52,500 nucleotides of DNA, taken from positions 189,906 through 242,405 of the forward strand of contig CAUYUJ010012836.1 of the NCBI GenBank assembly GCA_963575745.1. The letters are read 5' to 3'. Made by a program: the position numbers and the translations under genes. Each line of letters begins with the position of its first letter. Within the stretch, counting starts at the first letter, position 1. The notes under the pieces are model-generated. The model was not told where the DNA came from. It saw nothing but the letters and a program-made list of their open reading frames with translations, and ran no database searches. The DNA comes from Prorocentrum cordatum (lineage: Eukaryota; Sar; Dinophyceae; Prorocentrales; Prorocentraceae). Shown here in pieces: positions 1 to 7,639 of this stretch.

Positions 1-351
1 AAGGCAAGCACGGGCGCGGCAAAACGGCGGCGGGGGGAAGGGGGGGACGGGGACGGGAGAACGGGGGAGGGGGGGCAGACACTTTCACACCGTCGCGCCG
101 TCTCCTGCAGTGCCGTCGGGAGCCAAGAACGGCTCCCAGTAGACGGTGTCTTACCACTCCATACACCTCCCTCTCATCTGGCGCTCTGCTTGCCTTGCAT
201 CATTCCATCGGCGTCACCCCAACATACTTACACTATGGGTGCGTCGCTTCCAGAGGGGGGACGCGCGCACCGAGAAATCTTATAGTATATGCGTCGTGGC
301 GGGTTCTTTCTGGCCACACCGCTCAGGAAACGATGCGCTACAATGTGGGTA

Positions 352-399
352 TACTATATGTTCGGGTCGGCCTTGTGCCTCCAAGGCGGACATATAGTA
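352..399. repeat. Imperfect hairpin, 9-bp outer arms
   Basis: TACTATATG (352-360) pairs with CATATAGTA (391-399). An inner stem GCCTTG (370-375) pairs with CAAGGC (382-387). No role can be assigned; it could be a small fold-back remnant. Confidence 0.6.
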
Positions 400-616
400 C
401 TAGTACGGGTCTGCGCGTCGCACTCCACGAATGCTCTACAGCTGCCGTCGGCATCTGCGTTCTGCTCGCGGTACGCGTGGCAGGCGTGCACACGGATGAT
501 GTCTAAAGTATCGAGCGCAGGCCTATCCACGCAAGAACGGAGAGAGCGCAGCTTCTCCGAGTTTGCATGCGCGCCCTCGTGTCCTTCGTCCAGGGCATTT
601 CTTCATTGCTTGGGGC

Positions 617-783
617 ATGACGGGCGTCATGGCCCCCGCCCCCCCCCCCCTCCCCCCATATGACGTAACGCTCCCACCCCAGTGCGCTCTGGGCACTGCC
701 GCCGGCCACACGGCGGAAGGGGGGGGCGTTACGTCATACCCCCCCCCCGCCCCCGCCCCCTCCCCCCCCATGACGCGCGTCAT
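617..783. repeat. Nested palindromes with four TGACG half-sites
   Basis: A near-palindrome ATGACGGGCGTCAT (617-630) and a perfect one ATGACGCGCGTCAT (770-783) flank an inverted pair: TATGACGTAACGC (659-671) and its exact reverse complement (726-738). Poly-C runs lie between them. TGACGTAA resembles a bZIP/CRE-type site in other eukaryotes; any regulatory role here is inference. Confidence 0.7.
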
Positions 784-881
784 CGCCGAACATAAAGAAA
801 CGCCCTCGTCGTCGTCGTCGTCGCGTCCGCCTTTCTTCTCCATCCTCTTTCTCTTGTTGCTCCTTCACCCCCCCTCTCCGT

Positions 882-1021
882 ATCGTTTCACCGACCCCCA
901 TCCCCATCTTGATCCCTTGCGAGACCCCCCACCAAATTACCACCCCATTTGGGGATACACCCCTCGAAACCCGAGGGGAACGGTCCATATCCCCATCTAG
1001 TGGGGTAAATCGGCCAGTGGG
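882..1021. mobile_element. Small inverted-repeat element copy A, left part
   Basis: The 24-nt left end starts ATCGTTTCACCG (882) and runs into CCCCATCCCC. It matches the reverse complement of the right end at 17358-17381 with two mismatches. Internal hairpins are CCCCATTTGGGG and CCCCTCG-AAACC-CGAGGGG (960-978). The copy is interrupted after 1021 by the copia element; without it, it would be about 181 bp. Copy B at 17936-18125 is intact. The termini suggest a non-autonomous DNA element; no target duplication is clear. Confidence 0.75.
1017..1021. repeat. Target-site duplication GTGGG, left copy
   Basis: GTGGG directly precedes the 5' LTR and is repeated at 17336-17340 directly after the 3' LTR. 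The paralogous empty site in copy B (18079-18085, CAGTGGG followed by GCCCAG) has a single GTGGG, which supports a 5-bp duplication. Confidence 0.9.
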
Positions 1022-1306
1022 ACTTTAAACGGAGAAGGTTAAAGGCGAGGTATAAATCGAGCATGTACCGCTGCCGTGCCTGGCTCAAGCCGGGCCCGGC
1101 CTAATATGTGATTGTGCCTCACCGAGGCGCACGACTTGCATCAGAGATCGGAAAATACCTTTTCCATTGACGATGCCCATCCTATCCTTTACTCCAGATC
1201 CCATGCTTCGTCTTGCTCTCTTGCTCATGCGATATGAGCCAAAGCCTGGGATATGGCAACGCTTAAAGCGTAACACATACCTAAGCTTACCAGCTTGTTT
1301 TCGACT
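1022..1306 (+). repeat. 5' long terminal repeat
   Basis: 285 bp, matching 17051-17335 at a constant offset of 16029 with one mismatch. It begins ACTTTAAAC and ends TTTTCGACT, lacking the usual TG...CA ends. The boundaries are fixed by the GTGGG duplications and by the primer site starting at 1307. Confidence 0.95.
1051..1056 (+). promoter_or_regulatory. TATA-like box in the 5' LTR
   Basis: TATAAA at 1051-1056 (and 17080-17085 in the 3' LTR) within GAGGTATAAATCGAG. The position near the LTR start would suit a U3/R promoter. Most dinoflagellate host genes lack TATA boxes, so a promoter role is inferred. Confidence 0.45.
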
Positions 1307-4300
1307 TGGTAGCGGAGCTGGCTACACTCTCGTGTGGCTGGCTCTCGCTCTGATTCCTGTAATCCACGGCACAACTTGGTGGACTACTACTACGGTGGAA
1401 TACCATGTTGCGCCGGCTCTGCGAGGAGCGGAGCCAGTCCGCGATCGAGCTAGCGGGGCAACCCGCGAACTCGAGACGCTCTCTCCTACTTCACTGCGCT
1501 ACTTCACTCTCGACTTCCACCAGCTGCCAATCGGCAACTCGATCGAGAACGTGGTCACCCTGCGGGGCTACCCGCAGCGGGGCCACCTGCATCCCGTGCC
1601 AGTCAGGCGCCTCACGGCTACTACGCCAGAGCCTGACAAACCACAGCCTAAACCAATCACCGAAGCCGAAATGCACATGCACTGGATTAAGATAACTATC
1701 TTCGGCATTCTGTGGGTAATAATGGGATGTGCTGTGGGATACATGCGGCAGGGGATGGACGACACGCGTACTACTGGCCCTTCATGGGACCCTGCCGGTA
1801 CTACGCCTTTTCGCGAATACGTTCGCGAAGTACATGCATGGATAAACGTAACGAGCGGCAATATGACGCCACCACAACAAGCTGCAGCACTACAACGAGG
1901 CCTTCAAGGTCTTGCTCGTCGTATCGCCATGCAGGTCCCCTCCCAGATCATCAATTATGGTGTAACTGTCAATGGACAGCCAACGGATGCAGTAACATAT
2001 ATACTGTACTTACTGAGCACCAAATTTGAAAATCTGGAAGATGAGCGCCAGCTCAACTCTGGCACTGCCCTTATCGACTTTCGCGTCGAAAGGGGCGAGC
2101 GAATCGACTCAGTGTTAGCTCGATTCGAGATGGCCCGTGACGAGGCTAACTCTGTTGGATTTGTCATCCCCAACTTTCAGATCCTAACGCTGATTCTCTT
2201 CAGAGCGTTAGGCGTTGGCGCGTCACGAGCCCAACACCTGCTGGAGCCCTTTAATCATCAGATGCCCCGAACACAAGCAGACTATGACAGGCTGCTGACC
2301 AGGATGAGGAACTACGGACATGTTGCCGAGCGCTCTCCTGGCAACATAGCGGGTATCTTCACAGGGCACCACTCACATGCAGGTGTCTACGCCACGACTG
2401 CGGGGTCACCCGCTGGTCCTGGCGAGCCAAATCCCTGGGCTGACCCAGCCGATATGCCCAACGAGGCCACTGCCCTTTTAGGGCAGACTGGCCAGGCATC
2501 GGCAGAGGCAGCTGAGGCGAACGCCTGGTCGAACTACTCGCCAGGCGCCGCCTACACTGCAAGCCCGCCCTCGGGCACAACCCTCTGGGGCCAAGCGGAG
2601 TCATCCGCTCAAGGGTCTCAGCCACCCTCACCGTTTGAATCTGGCACTGACACAGACACCTCATCTGACGATGAGCACAATGGCATAGTCTCTGCTGGTA
2701 ATGACTATCCAGCGGATGACACTCACCTTTCTGAACAACAAAGAGCGGAAGCCGCTTTTATGGCCTATCGCAAATCAAAACGCCGTTGGAGGCGCTTTAT
2801 GAAGAAACCAGTCAGAAAAGTGAGACGTGCAGTACGCCGACATTTCAAACGATATGGAAAGGGTCGTGGCAAAGGGGGTCGCAGACGCCGTATGCATGGT
2901 AGGGGTATCACTGCTTTCCTCACGTCCTTAACTGATATAGCCTTTGAAGAAGTTCTTATCGGAGGCAAAGGTCGGGGTCACAGGCGGACCTCCGGTAAGG
3001 GAAAAGGGCGGAGGGGCAACCCTAGGGACGCTTCTGGCAATACTATGAAGTGTCATACATGCGGTAGCACAGATCATTTGCGCGATCAATGCCCGAAGGG
3101 GAAAGGAAAGGGATCCGTACATTTGGCTCAAAATTCTTTTATGGATGACATAGACTACATTGACTACGAGTTTTACGTCAATCCAGAAGCGGCTCCCGCT
3201 GCGGGCTCCTCCACGTATTACGTGATGGCCCGCTACGCTGAAGCAACCGTAGCCCTGGAAGACTACGCAGTGACCCTCTTCGACGAGTTCCACGGCTGGG
3301 ACGAGGTCGACGAGGTCGCGTTCAATGCTTGGTTCGGTCTTCCAGCGGGGCCACCCGCCGGCGACGAGGTCTCCGAAGCTGAGACCGTCCCGGCGACCGA
3401 GGAAGAGCTCACCGCCGCGCTGGCACCGCAGGTGATTGGCATGCCGTTGCTGCCAGACCTTTCGCGAGCTGGTTCGGAGGCGGGAGACGCTGATGACGAA
3501 ATGCGGGGCCATCCCGCGTACTCTGACTCCGAAGAGGCGGAAGATGACTATAAGGACATGCTCCAAGAGCAGGTCGCTGAAGCAATCCGACTCCTGAGTG
3601 CGCCAGCACATCAGCAGATAACCATGAACGACCTGCTGTCGCGCCCAGGGGCTGCACGGCTGCGTCCATACCTGGATTCGGACATGTCGGCACCTCAGAT
3701 GCTGACAGCACTCCAGGCTCTAGCGGGGTCACCCGCCGAAGTGACGCCAGCCGCAACAGCGGGGCCACCCGCTTGGTCTATGGATGTATTTATGCAAGGT
3801 TGTGATCAAATAGACCTTAACGACCTCACGATGGAGCAGTTAAACGACATCGGGTACTTCCGAAGCCCGTATCAACACGTGTTCATGGTCCAGGATAGCT
3901 CAGAGGACTCGGAGGACATGCGCTACGCCAAGAGGGACAGACGACCGTCGCCTCCCCGAGACTCAGAGCATGACGATCAAAGGCCAATGGAACGTGGTAG
4001 TGCGTCAGCGGGGCCAGCCCGCAGGAGGAGCCGTTCAGCTCCCAGACGCCCTACACATGATGCATCGGGCTATCCATACAGTACTGAGCACTCCGTTGGA
4101 GTATCCGCTCAGCATGTGCCGGATTGGTACATCAACTGGTACCCCGGCTATTCGATGGACGTGATCCGCCACTGGTATTCTAAGGAGTACTGCACCAAAA
4201 GGGACGAAACTGGCGTGATAATACGTACCAAGGGTGGCAAGACCAAAACGCCAGAGGCTTGGGACAAAAGGGCTAAGAAACAGGAGATCATCAACGATCG

Positions 4301-5912
4301 CAAGACATACAGGAAACAAGTATGTCAGTGCGAGCCCTTCAAAGGTCACATGCGCAGTTGTCCGATGGACCGCCCCTCCAGGAGTCCTCATCACGGTGAG
4401 ACCCCGTGGAATTGGTCTCATGGAGATGACGCTGGCAACGTCCATGATCCTAACAAGGAGGTCCCTGGAGGAGGAAAGCGCATCACCGAAGCCGATCGCG
4501 TCCCTATGACCGAAGAGGTGGCCAACATCGTCAGGGAAAATTGGGTACAGCTTCCCAATGACCATCGCCTCAAGGAATGGAACCGCCGATTCCATAAAGA
4601 GGCGGGGTCACCCGCAGGATCCAGCAAAGAAGCGGGGTCACCCGCAGACGCGGCGCCAGCCGCTGGGTCCGCGGACGACGATTGGATAGCTGTTGCATCT
4701 GCTGCTGGGTCCGCCGCCGGCACTGACCACACCGAACTGAATGAAGAATGGGCGGCGGAAGACGGCTCAGAGAATCCATTCCCTGATGGATGCGCCTGCT
4801 GGTACTACAGCTCTTCGGCGCAGAAGTGGTTTTGCACGAGGGTAATTCACCGCCATGAAAATGGCAAGTACAAGCTGGCCATAAAAGGTACTGCCGACAT
4901 CGACCAGATGAGGCAGGTCATCCATGATCATGGCCAGCCAGAAGGCCCTCCTAGAGACCCTCCTGGTCCACAACCGGGCAAGGGCAGCAGACCACCTCCA
5001 AGACCTGAAGCCGACTCCTCGTCTTCACCGACTCCTGCGAAAAGGCACCCGTCCAAGAGCCCCGAAGGCACACAGGGGCGGGCGAAGGCCAGAGGGATCG
5101 CCAAGACGGACGACCCTGAGCCGGTAGATCCTCCCGGTCTGTCCGTGACGGAGAGGAGGAAGGCTTTTGCTGGACCATCGACCCCGATGCCACCGGCGAC
5201 CCAAGGCGATGTCAAGGATGAAGCTCGCAATCAGCCTAAGGCAGCCTTCCGAGGTGACTGGACTCCAACTCTGCATCAGCCGCGCCTTGCACCACGACCA
5301 GGTTCGGCACGAATGAAAGCGCAGCCGAAGCCCGAAGCTGGGATGAGGTCGGTGCGGGCAGAAGCGGCCGCCAAGGCTAAGGAGGACAAGGGCTCTGCGG
5401 GGCCACCCGCTAAAGCGGCGCCAGCTGCAGCAGCGGGGACACCCGCAGAAGGCACTCTCTCAAGAGAAGAACGCTTCAGAGTCCTCAAAGAATTTGGCGA
5501 CCGACAGAAACTAACCGATGATGCAGTTGCTGACCAAGGTCACCCGAACCCTGGCGCGGAGTCATCCGCTGGAGCTGCCTCGTCAGCCGCAGGCTCTGCT
5601 GGGCCACCCGTTAAAGCGCCGCCAGCTGCATTAGCGGGGCCACCCGCACGCGGGCAGCCAGTAATGTCTGTTCTTAGGAACATCCCTCTGGGAGCCATCG
5701 AATACTGGCAAGGCATTGAAGGCAAAGGCCCGAAGCGCACCATAAACCCACGAGTCACTCGAGACGATACGGACCGATACGAGGTCATTAATTGCCCTGA
5801 TCGTCGTACTTCGAGTGCCGCAACGACTGGGAACGTGAACAACAAACCGTGGGAAATATGTTGCGAGACAGGCCGCCACTACGCGTTGCGCAGCATAAAG
5901 CAGAGCTCCTGA
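1173..5912 (+). CDS. gag: Gag-like polyprotein of the copia element
   Basis: The open frame runs from inside the 5' LTR (first in-frame ATG 1173) through the primer site to TGA at 5910-5912, about 1,580 codons; the true start is unresolved. Two hydrophobic stretches lie near the N-terminus (1307-1370 and 1690-1746), the second ending CAVGYM. A helical capsid-like region follows at about 1800-2330. A strongly basic segment (2765-2920) precedes a CCHC zinc knuckle (CHTCGSTDHLRDQC, 3051-3092), the usual nucleocapsid arrangement for RNA binding. The rest, to 5912, is acidic and Ala/Gly/Pro-rich with many GCGGG hairpins and no domain I recognise, except a compact Cys/Trp-rich block near 4790-4910. 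It overlaps the next frame at 5858-5912. I saw no canonical -1 slippery heptamer there, so the break may be mutational. Confidence 0.85.
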   Translation: MPILSFTPDPMLRLALLLMRYEPKPGIWQRLKRNTYLSLPACFRLGSGAGYTLVWLALALIPVIHGTTWWTTTTVEYHVAPALRGAEPVRDRASGATRELETLSPTSLRYFTLDFHQLPIGNSIENVVTLRGYPQRGHLHPVPVRRLTATTPEPDKPQPKPITEAEMHMHWIKITIFGILWVIMGCAVGYMRQGMDDTRTTGPSWDPAGTTPFREYVREVHAWINVTSGNMTPPQQAAALQRGLQGLARRIAMQVPSQIINYGVTVNGQPTDAVTYILYLLSTKFENLEDERQLNSGTALIDFRVERGERIDSVLARFEMARDEANSVGFVIPNFQILTLILFRALGVGASRAQHLLEPFNHQMPRTQADYDRLLTRMRNYGHVAERSPGNIAGIFTGHHSHAGVYATTAGSPAGPGEPNPWADPADMPNEATALLGQTGQASAEAAEANAWSNYSPGAAYTASPPSGTTLWGQAESSAQGSQPPSPFESGTDTDTSSDDEHNGIVSAGNDYPADDTHLSEQQRAEAAFMAYRKSKRRWRRFMKKPVRKVRRAVRRHFKRYGKGRGKGGRRRRMHGRGITAFLTSLTDIAFEEVLIGGKGRGHRRTSGKGKGRRGNPRDASGNTMKCHTCGSTDHLRDQCPKGKGKGSVHLAQNSFMDDIDYIDYEFYVNPEAAPAAGSSTYYVMARYAEATVALEDYAVTLFDEFHGWDEVDEVAFNAWFGLPAGPPAGDEVSEAETVPATEEELTAALAPQVIGMPLLPDLSRAGSEAGDADDEMRGHPAYSDSEEAEDDYKDMLQEQVAEAIRLLSAPAHQQITMNDLLSRPGAARLRPYLDSDMSAPQMLTALQALAGSPAEVTPAATAGPPAWSMDVFMQGCDQIDLNDLTMEQLNDIGYFRSPYQHVFMVQDSSEDSEDMRYAKRDRRPSPPRDSEHDDQRPMERGSASAGPARRRSRSAPRRPTHDASGYPYSTEHSVGVSAQHVPDWYINWYPGYSMDVIRHWYSKEYCTKRDETGVIIRTKGGKTKTPEAWDKRAKKQEIINDRKTYRKQVCQCEPFKGHMRSCPMDRPSRSPHHGETPWNWSHGDDAGNVHDPNKEVPGGGKRITEADRVPMTEEVANIVRENWVQLPNDHRLKEWNRRFHKEAGSPAGSSKEAGSPADAAPAAGSADDDWIAVASAAGSAAGTDHTELNEEWAAEDGSENPFPDGCACWYYSSSAQKWFCTRVIHRHENGKYKLAIKGTADIDQMRQVIHDHGQPEGPPRDPPGPQPGKGSRPPPRPEADSSSSPTPAKRHPSKSPEGTQGRAKARGIAKTDDPEPVDPPGLSVTERRKAFAGPSTPMPPATQGDVKDEARNQPKAAFRGDWTPTLHQPRLAPRPGSARMKAQPKPEAGMRSVRAEAAAKAKEDKGSAGPPAKAAPAAAAGTPAEGTLSREERFRVLKEFGDRQKLTDDAVADQGHPNPGAESSAGAASSAAGSAGPPVKAPPAALAGPPARGQPVMSVLRNIPLGAIEYWQGIEGKGPKRTINPRVTRDDTDRYEVINCPDRRTSSAATTGNVNNKPWEICCETGRHYALRSIKQSS
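1307..1318 (+). promoter_or_regulatory. Primer-binding site, initiator-Met tRNA type
   Basis: TGGTAGCGGAGC begins at the first base after the 5' LTR. TGGTAGC is the complement of a tRNA 3' end ...GCUACCA, as in Ty1-type sites primed by initiator tRNA-Met. The bases also form a stem GTAGC (1309-1313) / GCTAC (1321-1325). Confidence 0.85.
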
Positions 5913-7639
5913 AGGTCATGGAGAGGTTCGGCATGGATCCGACTTTGCCGCGCGAAGGGCAAATGACCAAGGTGTCAATATGGTTCTCTACAGCCCTACG
6001 CCATAGTCCATATTGGAAGGACGGATTCAGCCGACACTTCGAAAAGATCAGCACTTTCGATCCATACGATGGCTGGGTTGTTGTTGACGATCTGCTGACA
6101 AACTGGACTGAAAATGATCAGTGGAAAGGCTATCGTGAAATGCACGAGGTGCTGATCAAGGGCAGGCCCCACACGTCATGCGTGTATTGGGTGCTGCTAA
6201 ACTGCTGTGAGATGATTGACCATCACGGCATGCAGAAGGGCAGGCTCCAGATGAAGTGCGTTGAGGACAGCATGCTGCTGCCTCCCAGGTTTCGACCAAA
6301 GGCACGCAGGCCACAGTACTTCATCAGAGCCACGAACGGCCACAGCAGTCCAGGCATCCACTGTCCCGAGTCGCTTTATAAGCCGATCACAACATGGATG
6401 AAAGAACCAGACGACCCAGTATATTTCATCCACGGGACACAGTGGGAGTATGTCAAGGACATCCTTGCTAATGGCCTTTCATGCCTCGCACAGGACAACC
6501 CTAAAAGGAAGGGGGGGCGCCAATTTGTGCACGGCTGCCCCTACCTCCCGGGCGACCCGAGGATTCAATCGGGCATCCGTCCTGACTCGGAGGTGCTCAT
6601 ATTCTGCAGCATCAACAAGATGCTGTCCAGTGGCTTCTCCCTATGGAGATCAGCAAATGACATAGTCATGACACGGGGCCACGACGGACGTATACCGCCC
6701 GATCATATCCTCCAGATTGTGAGCATTGCGAAATATCGGGTCGGCGAAGCCTGGAGCAATCCGCTGGCTTATGACAAGTCGCGGAGGCGGGGCCAACCCG
6801 CGGACAGGATTCGCACCGATGACTACCTGCCACTTAAAATGTGTGACAGAACTCTGGGTGTAATGGAAGATCACGCCATGTACCTAAAGGGCTGGACTAA
6901 GACGGACGGTCGCCCATTCAATTTGGTCATGACCGAGCAAGATGTTGCTCCACGACCGTACGACACACAGACAGTCCTCATGATGAATGCCCAGGAGGAC
7001 GAGGTCATGCCTGAAGCGGGGCCACCCGCAGGTGCGGGGACACCCGCGGTAGACACCTCGGACGGTTCATGGCAACAAGTGGTCACACCAGTAGCAACGG
7101 TAGCATCTCCTTTGAGGCCGGACCAGCAGACATGGGTCCAGGCCCTCAACAGCTATTTGACACCAGCCGACGTCTCTGGACTGACCGATCAGCTATATCG
7201 TGCTGACCCGTGGGCAGTGCATACAGGTATCCAAGACGCACAGCAGAGGAACCTGCGCACTCCTGCGGGGCCACCAGGCGTCCTAGGACCACAACCACAA
7301 CGCCCTCCGCAGCAAGCTGGAGGTGCGAGGTTTGTCCCTATGGGCGGCTCAGATGGTGGCTCGCCGTTTCGGACTCCGCCGTCTGAAACGAGCGAGAACA
7401 GCTTGTGGCAAAGACTCCAGGCGATTCGCGGGAATCCGGCGCTCGCAGCAGCACTCCAGGCGACCACTCCCTTTGGCACTCCGAGGGGTAGTGAAGGAGG
7501 AGTGGCTGCGGGGACACCCGCCGAGCGAACGCCTGCGGAGCCACCCGCACACGCGGGGCCACCCGCTGACGGCAAGCAGACAGAAACGTCGGGCAGCCAA
7601 CTTAAGAGCACAGGCTACCTTTCTGCAGCAGCAAGCTGA
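5858..7639 (+). CDS. Tpt1/KptA-like RNA 2'-phosphotransferase domain ORF
   Basis: The frame continues the polyprotein at -1 relative to gag. The region 5880-6760 matches the Tpt1/KptA family, which removes an internal RNA 2'-phosphate using NAD+ (fungal tRNA splicing; also in bacteria). Visible motifs in order: ALRHSPYW (Arg codon 5999, His 6002), GWVVVDDLL (6071), FIRATNGHS (Arg 6326), YFIHGT (His 6431), GGRQFVHG (Arg 6518) and SANDIVMTRG...IPPDHI (6650 on). All four residues of the family's Arg-His-Arg-Arg catalytic set are present, so activity is plausible. The tail after about 6960 is an Ala/Gly/Pro linker with hairpins, and reading shifts to the next frame near 7590-7605. I know of no typical copia element carrying this domain; the substrate is unknown, perhaps the element's own RNA or its primer tRNA. 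Confidence 0.8.
   Translation: MLRDRPPLRVAQHKAELLKVMERFGMDPTLPREGQMTKVSIWFSTALRHSPYWKDGFSRHFEKISTFDPYDGWVVVDDLLTNWTENDQWKGYREMHEVLIKGRPHTSCVYWVLLNCCEMIDHHGMQKGRLQMKCVEDSMLLPPRFRPKARRPQYFIRATNGHSSPGIHCPESLYKPITTWMKEPDDPVYFIHGTQWEYVKDILANGLSCLAQDNPKRKGGRQFVHGCPYLPGDPRIQSGIRPDSEVLIFCSINKMLSSGFSLWRSANDIVMTRGHDGRIPPDHILQIVSIAKYRVGEAWSNPLAYDKSRRRGQPADRIRTDDYLPLKMCDRTLGVMEDHAMYLKGWTKTDGRPFNLVMTEQDVAPRPYDTQTVLMMNAQEDEVMPEAGPPAGAGTPAVDTSDGSWQQVVTPVATVASPLRPDQQTWVQALNSYLTPADVSGLTDQLYRADPWAVHTGIQDAQQRNLRTPAGPPGVLGPQPQRPPQQAGGARFVPMGGSDGGSPFRTPPSETSENSLWQRLQAIRGNPALAAALQATTPFGTPRGSEGGVAAGTPAERTPAEPPAHAGPPADGKQTETSGSQLKSTGYLSAAAS

Larger units (their letters stand above)
1..881. other. Gene-free start of window (chlH upstream intron)
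   Basis: No exon or recognisable protein is visible. The stretch opens with G-rich sequence (1-80). It contains a hairpin at 352-399 and a palindrome cluster at 617-783 embedded in poly-C, listed separately. I read it as part of the intron upstream of the first visible chlH exon, because that exon at 19312 begins with an acceptor site and no preceding ChlH exon was found in the window. Confidence 0.5.

Noticed and set aside
195-1000. Short open frames at the window start
   Set aside because: No domains; they cross palindromes and poly-C and are not conserved-looking.
1307-1330. tRNA gene at the primer-binding site
   Set aside because: Only the complement of a tRNA 3' end is present, with no cloverleaf; it is a primer site.
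5849-5912. Programmed -1 frameshift between gag and the Tpt1-like ORF
   Set aside because: No X XXY YYZ heptamer in the correct phase was found in the overlap; left as an unexplained break.
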